31,958 nt of DNA, from positions 40,001 to 71,958 of the forward strand of contig JAHBMJ010000664.1 of assembly GCA_018398765.1 (NCBI GenBank). The letters run 5' to 3'. Under the pieces are notes generated by a model. The model had not been told where the DNA came from and ran no database searches. It was given only the letters and a program-made list of their open reading frames with translations. The position numbers were made by a program, and so were the translations under genes. Of this stretch, positions 1 to 13,200 are shown piece by piece. The stretch's first letter is position 1, and the number at the start of each line of letters is the position of its first letter. The stretch comes from Chromera velia (taxonomy: Eukaryota; Sar; Chromeraceae).

Positions 1-592
1 TCGGAGGTTTTTGATTTTGGCCTCCAGAGGGCCCATGTGCTCGTCGCCCTGCTTAGATCTCTTCTCGTCGTATTCCCTGTCGAATTTCGTCATAGGGACA
101 ACAAGGGAAGGGGGGGAGGGGGGGGCAGAGAGGAATTGTGCAAGCGAGACAAGCAAGAAGACCCCTAAAGACTGAGTGAAATGGTTTTGTCTCCCCTTCC
201 TTCTCTCCTCCTACTACTCTCATCTGCACTCCTTGATCGACAAGAATCTCAAAAATGCTGCACGTCAATTCTAAAAATGAAAATGAGGCGAAAATATTGA
301 ACAAACTTTGGTAACAGCGCTTCACGTACGACTGAGTACAAGACAGAGAAAGGACGTCTTTCCCGCATCTTCCCCATCTTCCCTTTCCCGCATCTTCCCT
401 TCGCTTCTGCTTCACAATCGGAATATCAGATTCATTCAGTGAGTGAGCAGCTGACTTGTTGAGTCTGTCCACGTAGAGCTGTTTCTTCTCGATGGCGTGG
501 TGTCTCTTCCGAATTTCCATTTCGTACTGCATGCAGACAAGCAAGGGCATGGATGGACTCATTCATGGACAAAAAGAAAGAAAGAATCAATG

Positions 593-627
<35 letters not shown>

Positions 628-3584
628 GGAGGAAAATTGATCGACAGGGGGGGAACACGGAAGGAAGGAAGGGAGAAGGTGTCTGGCTCAAAGGGAAAGT
701 CCGTCCGTTTTCGAGTAGTAAGGGATTGAAAGCAGAAGTAAGGCCGCACGCATCTGATGAATAAAAAGAGTGTGAGTCGGAGACAGAGCACGCCGCCTCG
801 ATCGCGAGATGAAGAAGAAAATAACCAACAAGAAGGCATAGAATGAACAATGCGTGACCCAAGAAGAGGTAGATCGAGACCGTCAGAAAGAAGCCATCTT
901 CCCTCTCTCCGTCTGTCGTAGACGCACAGAGGATTGTCGTCCTTTGCATTCATCCCACTCGCAAGGAAGGTGTACACAACAATTCTCTTTCCACTCCCGC
1001 CTTACCAACCTGATCGATGAGACTCTCGCGTTCTGACAGCTCCGTCGTCAGCTGCTTCAGCCTGCTCTTCAACAACTGCAAGAAGAGAAGGAAAGGAAGA
1101 TAAGTCTGACACTGAGCGTACTGGTCGTCTGTCTTTCTCTCTGTCTGGGGATTTTTCTTTTCTGTCTGCCGTCGTTCCGTCTGCCTATCTCTGTTTCTAA
1201 CGACCTTCCTGTCTCGCTGCCTCTCTTTCTCTCCGGCGGAGCAGCGCTTCAAATCAACAGAAAGGAAAGAAGGCCGTCCTTGCGGCGTTGGGCCCTCAGC
1301 TCTCTCAGTCACTCCAGCTCTTTCTGCTCTGACCTCGTTGTGTGCTCTAGTGTTGAGCGCGTCGACTTTCACTCGTGCAATCTCGTTGTGCAGAGACTCC
1401 AACTGGGCCTCTTGGGACTTGATGTGGTCGAACACGCGCTTGGCCGACTGCAGCACTCACAGCAGGGAGGGGGGGGGCAAATGAAACACTGAGGGCTCTC
1501 CTTAGCTTGCACACACATACACACAGAGAGAGAGAGAGAGTGAAAGAGATAAACCCACTTCCCTTCTCTCGTCGTCTACGCAGAGTAACACAAGCGGCAC
1601 ATGAGAAGATTCCAGTCCCACAGTCTTTCTGCCCACACTGTCGTCACTCAAAGATGCTTCGTACTTCGATTACAAGGCTTTTCTCTCCCCCCCTGCATTC
1701 TTCAGTTCTCTCATCGATCTGACCTTGGTTGTGTTTGAAGCAGATCGGTCGAGCGTTGTCTGCTGCGAGAGGAGGTCCACAATTTTCTCCACCATGGTTG
1801 TCGACAGTCGAGCCACTTTCTGAACCGCCAGGGAGACTGAGGCTGCCTGTTGCTCGAGGGACGTGATTGCGGTATCGAGTCTACTCTTCTCCCGAGAGGC
1901 GTGGTCGAGGGACTTCTTCAGGATGTCGTACTGCTCTCCCAGTCTTTGACTGCACAAATTGGGGGGCAAAAGGGGGACAGGTGGGTGTGAGTGAGGTTAG
2001 AGGGAAAATGCAACACATGCCAGGAAAGAAAACGAGAGATTGTATCGGGTGACGAGGCCGAACAGGCGTAGCTCTCTGATTTCTCCTCTCCTCTCCTCTC
2101 CTCTTCTCTCCTTGTTTCTGTCCCCCAGCCCATCATGGCCACTTAACTATTTGTTTGCGTGTCCGACTGACCTTTCCTGCTTTAAGCTGTCCATTTGCGA
2201 ATGCAACATTTGAATTTCGTTTTTGTTCCGCTGGAGAAGACCCGTGAGTTTCTCATTTCGTTCCTGTTCGTGCTTCGTTGAGGTCTGCAAGGAGGCAGGC
2301 AGCGTTACGAAGGGTAGAAAAGGGCGGGAAAACAAATCCATGACTTCAAATCTGAGACTTGAGTTTCCATTGGAGAAGAATAGCCAGCTGTATCCCTCAG
2401 GTTGAAGAAAATAACTGCCTGCCTTGCCTCCTAACGAGACCAGTGTTTCAGCATGAGAAGAGAAAGGGGGCTTTGCTTTGATCCTCTTAAACATGAATTC
2501 AACAGGGGAAAAGTTGATACATGATTGGCTTCATAAGGGGGGTTCCGGGGTCCATCAAAAGAAAGAAAAAGGACACTTGAATCCATTGGAAACAACCCAG
2601 ACGCAAGAATAAGGCACACGCAACACACAGACACTGAGAGCCTCTAATCTTCCCTCCTGTCCTGACCTGAACGCCTCTTGTTTCAGAGTCGATGGTCATC
2701 TCCTGTTCCTCCTGTTCTCCGATCGCCTTCTGAATCGCTTGAACCGCGTCGTCCCTTCTCTGCACTCCCACCAAACTCCCCCGCCACTGTTGCATCAACT
2801 GAGTCTTTTCAAACTCAATCGAATCGATCTCTCTGTTCGAGTCCGTCAATGTAGCAATGGCCGCCTCTGTCTCGTGCTTTTGTGCGAGCAATTGCGCCTC
2901 GTGGAGTGCTTTTTGGTCAGTCAGACGACGAATCTGTTCGGCCATCTTGTCAAGCAAAACATCCTGACTTGACTTGACGGTCTCTGTCTGCTGCAATGCG
3001 CTCTCAGCTTTGTATGTCGCTCGCCTTGTAACCTGTATCTCTGCCTTCATCTGCTCAGTATATTCCTCAACCTGCCTGAGAGTCACATTCAACTGGTTCA
3101 GTTCATCCTGTGCTTTGATCATGCGTTTCAAATTGACTTCGGATTCCTTCTTCTTGTCTGTGTATCCATCTTGCAAAATGCGCAAGTCCCTCTCTGCTGC
3201 AACTCGGTTGTTGGCAAGCGTAGCTAGACGGTCATGGGCCTCCTCGAGCACAAGCTGAAGCTTTGCAAGCTGTTGCTGCACACTGTACAGCTGCACACCG
3301 AGGTCTTCCCTTTTGACAGTGAGCGCCTTCAACTCGGCCTGCTTCTCTCGCACCTTGTACGTCAGCCTCTCGTCCTGCTTGGCGAGTTGCTGGTGCAAGG
3401 CTTTCTGTACCCTCTCCATGAGGACGTGGTCTGCCTTCAGGAAGGGGAACTCGCCTGGGTCTTCCTCGACATTTTCATCCCCAGGCCCCATTTCTTCTCC
3501 ATTCATGTCGACGGGTTGGTTGTTGCCCGACGCCATCATCATTTCATTGGATGGGTCTTCGGGTGGAGGGGCAACTTCCGCCAT
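1..3584 (-). CDS. CCDC40: CCDC40/FAP172-like axonemal coiled-coil protein, N-terminal part (partial)
   Basis: Together with CCDC39, CCDC40 forms the 96-nm ruler that places inner dynein arms and radial spokes on the doublets of motile cilia. The modelled exons (minus strand) are 3584-2667, 2284-2172, 1949-1724, 1447-1334, 1075-1010, 526-456 and 76 to the window edge. They total 1584 nt, or 528 codons, in one frame. The N-terminus (about 55 residues) is acidic and disordered; the rest is continuous coiled coil. Family signatures remembered from the animal protein are visible: EDLGVQLYSVQQQLAKLQ (near residue 95), QQWRGSLVGVQRRDDAVQAI (near 265), the LYVDRLNK stretch and a GPLEAKIKNL stretch at the edge. 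Splicing of exons 6 and 7 restores LNKEYDEK in frame. Animal CCDC40 has about 1140 residues, so roughly half is present. The gene diverges from the ANK-TPR-J gene. The start is the first ATG, followed by MAEVAPPPED. Identity is by recall of the family, not by a search. Confidence 0.87.
594..625. repeat. (CT)n microsatellite in a CCDC40 intron
   Basis: About 16 CT units lie in the intron between the exons at 1010-1075 and 456-526. A second mixed CA/GA tract lies at 1509-1540 in the neighbouring intron. Both were read directly. Confidence 0.95.
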
Positions 3585-4286
3585 CTTTCTCTCTCAGACA
3601 ATCCCCCCTCTTTCGGTTATAATAGAGAAAAGGGAAACGTACAGAAGTACGGACCTGCCTTGTCTCAAGCGGTGTTGTTCGATGTGTCAACACAGTGACT
3701 GTGATACAGATGATTCTATTGAAAAGCGAACTTCGACCGGTGAATGGATTGGTAGTGCAGGCCAAAGATTTTGCCCCGGGAAAGTGATCCACTGAGGGAC
3801 GCTTCCATCTACATGCACCACTTCCCACAATGAACGTCAAGGATCGCATACACGTCAATACAGTTTCGATATCCCATGCACAAATATGTTGCAAAAACTC
3901 AAACAACGCTTCGCTTTGTATTAATATCGGCTTTTATTGCGCGGCTTTTTTGACTTCTAGCTGGATGCATGCAATTTGCCGGGGTCATCTTTTTTGTCAG
4001 ACGCGCGCGCACTGCGGAAGGAAGTTGTGCACCGCGTATGCCGGGGCCCTTCATGCATGCATGCATGCCATGCAGCTAGGAGATTGCAGGAGATATCATG
4101 CCGGGAGCTATCGGGAGCCTGCATTTTTATTTTGCTCACGCTTCAATGCATGTTGTTCCAACATCGATCTTCGATCAGATGTTTCGATAGCAGGAACACT
4201 TTTTGCCACACTAGGAGGAAGAAAGCAAGATCGTGGTCTTTGCCTGTGTCGTCTTCCTTGAGGGATTCGTACGGGGAGAGGAAAGG
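3585..4286. promoter_or_regulatory. Divergent intergenic region with TGCATGC cluster
   Basis: This 702-bp gap separates the start codons of two genes transcribed away from each other, so it should hold both promoters and 5' UTRs. TGCATGC occurs at 3966-3972 and as overlapping copies within 4052-4069. The same 18-base run (tcatgcatgcatgcatgc) recurs at 20391 in the other divergent gap of this window. TGCATGC is a known cis-element in apicomplexan promoters; its role here is inferred. No TATA box was recognised. Confidence 0.5.
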
Positions 4287-7200
4287 ATGGCGTCCTTCGA
4301 GGAGCAGCTGAGAAAATTTGGGTCCGACCTGGACCGGCAGTACTTTCTGCAACGGCAGCGTTGCGAGCAGGAGTACGAGTTCTTCCGTTCTCAAAAGGAC
4401 GAAGAGGTTTCGCAGCTGCGCATACAACTAGAGGATGAATTGAATAAGCGTTCTACCGTCAGTCAGAAACTGGAAGACGTCAGTGCTGAATTGGAGGAAT
4501 GTCTGAGGCACAGATCCAACCTCCAAAATATCTGCACTGCACAGGCACAGAGCATAGCGGAACTGAGGAAGTCTCTCAGTCTGCTCCAGTCCCAGGCGCA
4601 GCGAGGAGAAAAGAAACTATCGAATGAGGGAGATGGGATCGGACCGGCGTCTGGAGTCAAGAAAGAGGGGGAAGAAGATGGAATGGAAGTCGAGGAAGAG
4701 AAGGAGAAAGAGAGAGACGCGGAAATCTCTCAAAATCCTGAACTGGTCGCAACCTGTGTGGAGCAGATACGCAGGGGCCATCTGAGGGGCGTGACTTCCC
4801 TTCTGGAGGCCAATCCCTCTCTGGCAAAAGAGGAGACAATTCTGGAGGCCGCACGGTCGTTTGATGAGCTGATGCAGCACTCCAGCGTTGCACAGGGGAC
4901 AGATCCGGATGAAGATGAGGCCACCGCAGCCGTTCTTGCCTATGCTTCTGAGAAACAATTGAAGAACCTTCTGTGCAGAGCGGCGCGGGAGGGTGCAAGT
5001 TATTTCATAGAAGGAATTCTCCGGGCAGTGGCTCGTCGGTTCGTTGTGTCGACCTCAGACGAGACCGGGAACTCCCCTCTGGTCCTCGCGTGTGGGACAG
5101 GAGATCTGAGGAGCGCGGAGGTGCTCCTTCGCACAGCGCCGTCTTGTTGCAAAGTCCCGTCAGGGGATTCTCTCCTAACACCCCTTCATGTCGCATGTGA
5201 GAGGTTGGTCAGCGTCGTGTGTTTTTTTTTGTTTCCGTGACAAGTGGGAATAATTCCGGGAAACGAACTTTCTTGTTGTTCTTATTTTTTTTCATAGGAA
5301 GAGGAGTGATGCTTTAAAAGCTGAAGCTCGGTGCTTTCTTTTCGTGGAGAACGAATTTCTTTGACCCCTTTTCAAAGAGATACTTACTGTGCGGACGTAC
5401 AGAGAGTTGTCAGACGAAAAGAAAAGAAAAGAAAAGAAGGGGGCTGGGGGAAATGGAAAGTCTTTGCTTGTGTTCCCGTACGTCTGGCCCGAAAGAGCAT
5501 GCAGCGAACAGTGCACCTTTGCGTATTAAGGCTGTCTTGAGCTGTGACCTGTTTCATTCACACACATTTGCTCCTTGCTGCTGAATGGGTTGCTCTCCTC
5601 ACCTTTCAGCGTGCTTACTTGAAGCGTGCTCAGCTTCCTTCACTTCTCTTCGTACATCCTACTGCTGCTGCTGCTTGCAGAGGAGACCAACGCCTTGTAG
5701 AGACCTTGTTTGCGAGAGGGGCAGACCCAACAGACGGCTCCAGGGACGCGGAGGGGAGAACAGTGCGTGAGGCTGCTCTTTCGGGGGGGTTCCCATCTGT
5801 GGTGGAGCAGGTGGACAACCAGGCTGTGATTGTGATGTCTGTCAAGGTGAATGCGATTGTTTTTTCTCTTCTTTTCTTTTAAGAAGAGACGACCAGGCAG
5901 TGCTCCGTCCTTTTGGAAAGATATGATTGGTGCTTTGTCTTATCGTTTTTTCTTTCGCTCGTTCCTTGAACAGGAAAAGATTACAGGTCTCCTTTATTTC
6001 CTCTATTGACTGAAAACGCAGCTCTCCTGTATTTCCTCTATTGACTGAGAACGCAGCTCTCCTTTATTTCCTGTATTGACTGAGAACGCAGCTCTCCTTT
6101 ATTTCCTCTATTGACTGAGAACGCAGCTCTCCTTTATTTCCTCTATTGACTGAGAACGTAGTGTGGTGTGTGAGTGCTGATGTGCACTGACTGCAAAAGT
6201 CCGTCTCCACAACAATGAATGCAGGGAAACGAGAGCTACAAGGCTGGGGACTACGAGGGGGCCAAGAGCGCGTATCACGACGCGATTTCCCTCTGCAAAG
6301 ACCTCCACAATAGATCCGTCTCTGACGTCCACGCAGACAACCTGACCAAATTACATTACAACAAGGTCAGTCACTTCCGCATGCTCTGTCGGACAGGCAG
6401 GCAAGCACGCAGAAACAAAGAGAGAATAGAGTGAATTGCTGACAGGAGGCTTCTGCAAAAGAAAGAAAATACGTTCATACTTACTGGTTTACTGTCAACG
6501 TCATCATTTCGCATGCACGCACGAACACCATGAGTGAGTGCTGGATCAAGCAAGGAAAGGAGCCTTGCACGAGAAAGGAAGAAGCCATGCAGGGGCAGAT
6601 GGAAAGAAGGAATTTCCCTGCCATTCTGTCTGTGTGTGCGCCATCAGTCTTTCGTTGTTGGTATCTGGAGCAATGCGTGTTTTTGGTATCTGCCCGATAA
6701 GTTTTGTCGGGTACAGAAACTGATTATTCATTCGAGTTTTTGTTGATTGGATTTGTTTTCTCTCCTACAGGCCCGCGCCCTGTACCGTCTCTGTGAGTGG
6801 ACGGACGCGATCTCGGAATGCGACGAGTGTCTCCGTCTGGACCCTGAGTACGTCAACGCCATCTCCCAGAGGGCACAGGTAGGTAGGTCGGGTGGGCTCC
6901 TTGTCTCTCTCTTGGCGGGGCTCTCCGTCGAAGGGACGTGGAAAGACAGAGACCACTAGAAAGTTCCAGCGGACATCATCGTGATAGGGAAGGAGGAAAA
7001 AAGAAGGAAGGAATTGCAGAAGGAAAGGATGCATGCCTGCTGAGATCTCGGTGTCGTCAGATGAGTTCCGGCGTCCCCTTTAACTTTGACTGTCGACTCA
7101 GCTCTTCACTCAAGCTCCCTTCACTTTTCTTTCCCTTCTCTTGGAGTATTCATTGCACTCAGTGCCGAGGCTCCCCGTTTTCCCGTACACGCTGTCTGTC

Positions 7201-10200
7201 TGTGTCTGTCTGTCTGTCTGTGTCTGTCTGTCTGTCTGTCTGTCTATGACATGAAGAAAAGTAGGGAGAAGAAGAAACATATAGTCTGTCTATGAGAAGG
7301 CCTTGAAAACAAATAAGTGCACCGATTCGTTCCTGGTGCGATCTGACCCCCCCGACCGTGCAGTGCCACTGCTCGCTGTTCCAGTGGGAGGCCGCAGCGG
7401 GAGACTACAAAACCCTGATGACGTTGATGCCCTCAGATCCCGAATGGGCCAGCAGGTACGTTTTGGTTTGGTTTGGACGGCGTGCAGTGAGGGAGGGACT
7501 CTCTCTCAGTTAGGGGGTGTGCCTGTGGTTTTCATGAAAGGATTTTTTGGTCATTCTCCCCTGTTCCCTGAATCGGCTTCTCTTCTCGTTTGCATCAATG
7601 TTTGCATCAATAAGTAATTCCGTTCTGTGTCTATTGCTTTTCCTTTCTACTAGTGTGTGGGTCTCTCTGTGGATCATCCGTCCAGGGACTGTAGGCCGTT
7701 GTAAACTATTTTTTCTTTCTGTGATCGCACTGACTGCACGTGCATCCATGCAGATGGGAGGAGAGCAATCGGCAGGCCAACATGGACCTCTACTCGGTGC
7801 TCGATGTCCCCAGACACGCACCGGCTGATCTGATCAAAAAAGTGGGCATGCAGGCTGCAACCAGACTGAGCGATAAATGATAAAGAAATCTAGATGTGAA
7901 TATGGCATCATCTGGATATTCCGGACGGACGGGCAAATGCACAGACCGAGCCGAGACAAAAAACACAAAGAAAAGGGTTGAAACCAAGAGATAGGATGTA
8001 GCAGCAACTCCTCTCTGCTCCACTGTCCCCAGGTCTTCTTTGCACGCACACACACACACACACACACACACAAGGGCACAAAGCAACAAATGCTGCTGGA
8101 GAGAGTGAGGCCCCCTTCCTTCCTTCCTTCCTTCCTTCCTTCCTGGGAGGATCGAGGAATTCCTTTCCTTTCTCAGCACCCCCTTTTTGAGATTTTCTCT
8201 CCATGAATTTTCTCGTCTCTTTTCTTTTCTTCCCTGGTCCTCCCTTCCCTTTCTGGTCGCATGCAGGCCTACAGGAAGCTGGTCCTCAAATGGCACCCGG
8301 ACAAGCACAACGGGAAGTCTGCAGACCAGCAGAAGAGGGCGAATGCACTTTTCACAAGGTCAGCGCACATGCACACGGAGAAGGGTTGGAGTCTGGATAC
8401 AGAAAGTGAGAGGGGATGTCCGCCAGAAGGATGGATACTTACATGTCACATTCGTATAGAAATTGCACGTTCGTTTTGAAAGCCTGCGGTGACAGAGATT
8501 CATGAGGGAGACAAGGAGAGAAGCAGGCGCAAATCGGAAAGAGAAACAGGAGATCGATCGATTGCTGTGGAAGAAAGTGATTTGAGGAAGAAGATAGCGC
8601 CAGTCTTTTCGCTTCTCTGAGAAGAGAAAAGAACAGTAAGCGGCTGAGTACCTAGAGGCAAAACGACGACAGAATTAAACGAAGGAATACGGTGGTTTGC
8701 TTGAGCGGCGCTGTCTGTTGCTTCGTTACGCTCTCCGTATACTGCAGTTCTGGGTCTCCCGTTTCTCATCCATTGTTAAAGAAGCCTGCTCGACATTGTG
8801 TAGATTTCTATGAAAGACCTCTGTTGTGTTGAAGTACTCTATACCTTTGTAATCTGTGTGTGTGTGTGTGTGTCGTAAATTTCTGTTTGCAGAGTGCAAG
8901 GTGCTTACGACACTCTGAGTGACGAGGCAAAGAGGGCACAGTATGACCAGAGTCTGCGCACACGTGATGCATTGGTGGCTTCAGATGCTGCCGTGCGCAT
9001 GGCAGCAGCAGGGGGGGGCGGGCTGCATGGGGGCAGGATGCACCATCATTTCTCTCAGTCGCAGTCTCCCCCCCCTGCCTCTAGTTTCTTCCGCCGAACC
9101 ACGAGCGGAGGTGGCGTGGGTGGGGGTGGATCCTTTAATTTCGATTTTGACTATACATCAGCCTCATTCCACCACCCTCATCACGACGCAGCAGGGGGAC
9201 AGGGAGGGAGGGCGCAGGCAGGACCCTTCAGGGGCAATGGAATGGGTTCGTTTTCTGGACGTGCAGGGGGAGGGGGGGGGCCTTCTCCGCCTTCTTCCCG
9301 TTTGTTTGTCGATCCCTTTGGAGGCCCACACCCCCCCAGGTCTGCAAGCGCAGCAGGGACCTTTAGAGGAACCCCGCCCGCCGGAGGGGGGGGGGGGGAC
9401 ACGGAGATGGGAGGGACAACCCCACCGCACCAGCAGCAGTCCTCTAGTTTTTTCGCGTATGATTTCTCGTTTGGAAACACTACCTCGCCCATGGGGGTTC
9501 ATGGAAATGTTCACGTCACCGGCAGCAGCAGCAACAGCGCTAGCAACCCCGCAGGATCCCCTACGACACCCGTCACAGGCATGCGACACGGGGGGGGTGC
9601 AGGAAATGGAGTTGGGGGTGGGCAGGGGACTGAGAACGGTGGTCGTTCGCGTTTTGTGCATGGAGACGGTGGGGCAGAAGAGTGGAGGGGTCTGCGATCT
9701 CGTGTCTCCGTGGCTTCACAAGACATTAACAGTACACCAGTGACGGGGGGGGGGCAACAGACACGGGAAAGGGAGAGGGCAAAAGCAGAAAGAGAGAGGG
9801 GTGTTGCAGGTGCGCCTGGACTTCGCGCAGCTGCCGCAGCGGCAGCAGCAGCGGCAATGCACGGGGTTGGGGGTGTAACAGGAGGGTTGAGGCGATCAGT
9901 AGCACCCGCAAGTTCTCCTAGTCAGCCGAGTCAGCAGTCGACGTCACAAGGGGGCAGAGAGTCTGAGGGTGAGACCCCGGGGGGGATGTCGACCTCATCA
10001 CTAGGGGGGGGGCGAAGTGATTTGTTTGATGTGTTGGACGGGGGGGCACAGGCGAAACAAAACGCCACAACCACAGGAGGAAATGTGACACCTCCCCGCC
10101 AGCCGCAGAGTTCTCGCGGGGGCCTCGGCATGTCTTCCTCGAGTGGCCCGCCTTCCCAAAGAGGGTCCAAAGGGGGGGGGGCAGCCGGCTCTACGTCTTC

Positions 10201-13200
10201 GGTATCTAACCCGTTTGGTCATCGAGGATCACCCCGGGTGTCCTCACGAGAACAGTCAACACCCTCGACAACCCAATTCCCCAAGGGAAACTTGTCAGGG
10301 GTGACTGCGACAGGTCAGCAGGAGGAAAAGGAAAAGGACGCAGGACAGCGAGGGAGTGGGGGTATGAATTCCGATCGAAAGCCAAAACCAGCCGCTTTCA
10401 ATGCGAGCGAGCAGAAGCCCCAGCAGCAGCAAGTGACCACTCCAAGAACAGGTAGTCAGCAGACCCCCCAACAGCACAAGACTCCGCCTCCCCCTGCCCC
10501 TGCCCCCAGCCCCATCTCTGCTACGGGAGCTTCCAAGAAGGGTGGTGGAAGCGCGCAGGCGGGGGGATCAGATTGGGTGCACTCGAACTTGAGTGAGTCA
10601 GCAGAAAGGGAAAAGGAAACAGGAGGGAATGGGGGCAGAAAGGGTGGGCCTAAACCGAAATCGCAGTCGACAGGTCTTCCTTCCACCTCCGATGGCAGCT
10701 CAACCTCTGGGTCCTCGGGTGTGTCTCGTGTGTTCACAGCAGCATACGCAAAAGTCAGAAGGGAGCAGAATCAGCAGGCAGCCCCGGTCCCTGCACCCGC
10801 ACCTGCAGGGGGTGTCAAGGGGCCAGCTGCCGTTTCTTCGGTTGCCGCTTCCCGTTCCTCAGGAGGGGTGCCGTCTCCTTCTGCGCGGGCGGTGGAAGAA
10901 AGCGTGAGTGCCCAAGGTGGCAGTGCAGTTAGCAGAACCCAGCAGCCCGCGGCCACTTCCTCTTCCTCCTTCCAGGCCGCTGGGGCTTCCTCGGCCTCGT
11001 CAGGGTCTCTGAATGCAGGCAGGAGGGCTGCCTCTGGTTTGAGCCAGCTCCGGTCGTCTATCCAGTCACTGTCTCAGCGATCCAATGCAGGAGAGGGGGA
11101 TGAGGGGGAGGGAGAAAGACGGGTGCCCACAGGACTAGAGCAGAAGCAGCCAGAAAGTAGTGAGGACATGCCTTCGGTCGAAGGTCAACAGAGGGGCCAT
11201 GGATATTCCCCCCATCGTTATTCCAATCCGCAGAACCAGAGTCCCCATGCAGGTCTTCAGGGAAGGGGAGAGGAGGAGGATGAGGATATGATGTCGTCAT
11301 CTGAGCAGATGCTCTCGGAATTGATTCATGGATTGAGGGAGGGCAGCAACCGAATTCATAACGAGGAGGCGGATTTCCTTCCACCGCGAAAGGGGGGGGG
11401 CGCTGTGCCTGAGGAGGGGGGGGATGTCCCGATGGGGGTTGAAGAAGTGGACGGTGGTGGCATGATGCCGGGGCCCTCTCTTCTTCGTTCATCCGGGGCC
11501 CCCGTGTCCCCTGACCGAATGGAGATGGATGAGAGTGGGGACATCCGAATGGGCTTCGGGGAGAGAAAACCCAGGCTGCAGCAGCAGCCGGGTCTAAATA
11601 CATTTACTCCTTTGGGGGGGGCGGAAGGGGGGGAGGGGAACGGAGGAATGAAATGCGAAGGAGGAGAAGAGGACGACAATGAGGAAGACGGTTGCTTCGA
11701 TGACCCGACAGCACTTGTCAGTCAGTCAGTCAGTCAACAGAGTAGGCAAGCTAAGCTATAGGTATTAGGGAGTGATTGAGAGAGAACGTAGGCAGCAAGG
11801 GAACGTACCAGGATGCACGGCATTTTACAAGAGCTATCTTCCTCCTTCCTTCTGCCTCTTTACTCTCTCTCTCCTCTGTCGCCTTCTCATCCAGTGTGAT
11901 TTCCTTTCTTCAGCAATTCTCTGCTGATCCGAATTCCGTGAGTGAATGACTTGAATGAACCAGTGAATCAATGAATGGATGGGCGTATGAGTGGATGAGC
12001 AGATGAACGTCCACCTGCAGCCTGCCGGGGTCGTGGAGGCTCTCGAAAGGGCGGCACGAGCTCAGCAGCAGCACCAGCAAGGGGGGGGCGGGGGCGGGTT
12101 GCTTGAGAAGGCTGCAGGTTCGTTTCTTCGACTGTTCATTCTTCTGACTGCACAGCCTCGCTACGGCTGCTTGGATTTCTTTCTCCTTGCGCGCGCGCGC
12201 GCGCGCGCGTGTGTGTGTGCGTGCGTGTGTTTGTGTGCGTGCGTGTGCGTGCCTGCCTGGAAGTGTAGATGTGCTTCAGTATAGTCCATTCATCCTGTCT
12301 TCCACTATCTCACTCCGTATCGTCTTCTTCTGTCAACTTTCTCCCTGAACCCGCTTTTCGTCCGGTCACTCTTGGTTTTCACTCCATCTCTCCATCGCTT
12401 CTTTCCCTTGTCCTGTTTCCCCTCCCATCCTCTCCCCATACTTTCTCTTACCCCCCTTGCAAAAGTGCGTTTTCGTAAGTACCCACGTTGTGTGTATGTA
12501 TGCTTGGATATGTATGTATTCATATCGTGTTTGTATGTGTGCTTTTGCGTAGCAGCACGACGGCAAGGCGCCCCTGCTGCGCTTATTCATGCTCCTGGTC
12601 CCTCACGGCTCGCTGAAGCCTCGGACTCGGATGAGGACGTGTTCGCGGACTTTTTTGCAGAGTCACCCCTCGGCAAGGGGGGCAAGGGAGGCAGCTACGT
12701 CGACTCGCCACCCTCCCCTTCCTCCCCAGCACCTGCCGCTCCCAACCCCCCTAAGCGGCAGTCAAAGGGTCTGGTCTCTGTCTCTGGGGGTCTGAAGGGG
12801 CAGCCTGGTCCGCATGCGCATGCAGCGGTGTCCACACCCGGTTCCAAAATCAGAAGACAGACACCGACTGGTGCCGGTCCGTCTCCTCGAGTCTCCCCCT
12901 CCACCTTTACCGCCCCTCCTCCTGCTCCAGGCAGAGAAGTTCAACGAGAGGGGGGGGGAGGCCGGCCCAACCTGTCATCTCCCCAGAAGGTTCCCACAGG
13001 AGCAGTGCAGGAGGGAGTGACGGGGTCCTTCTTCACAGCCCCTTCCAGAGGGGGGGGGGGTTCTCAGACGTTCCGTCAGGGCACTACCGTGACGCCCTCG
13101 CAAGGATCAAACGCAACCGTGACGGCGGGGGCGCGGAGCGAGGCCGCCATCGGCGTCTCACCCCAACGGCCGGTGCAGAAAGGAAAAGGGGGAGGGAGTG

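Noticed and set aside
4233-4286. Upstream in-frame GTG start for the ANK-TPR-J protein
   Set aside because: The first ATG at 4287 gives a typical coiled-coil N-terminus, and non-ATG starts are rare in eukaryotic nuclear genes.
5204-5240. Reading the first ANK-TPR-J exon on to the stop near 5240
   Set aside because: Splicing at GAGAG|GTTGGT (5203/5204) restores an ankyrin consensus (VACERGDQRLVETLF) with the next exon. The readthrough gives a hydrophobic nonsense end.
7790-8308. 172-residue minus-strand frame
   Set aside because: It spans an intron and two J-domain exons of the plus-strand gene and is built on CA and TTCC microsatellites.
9164-9661. 165-residue minus-strand frame and similar Pro-rich frames opposite 8893-11716
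   Set aside because: These are antisense shadows of the Gly-rich tail of the ANK-TPR-J protein.
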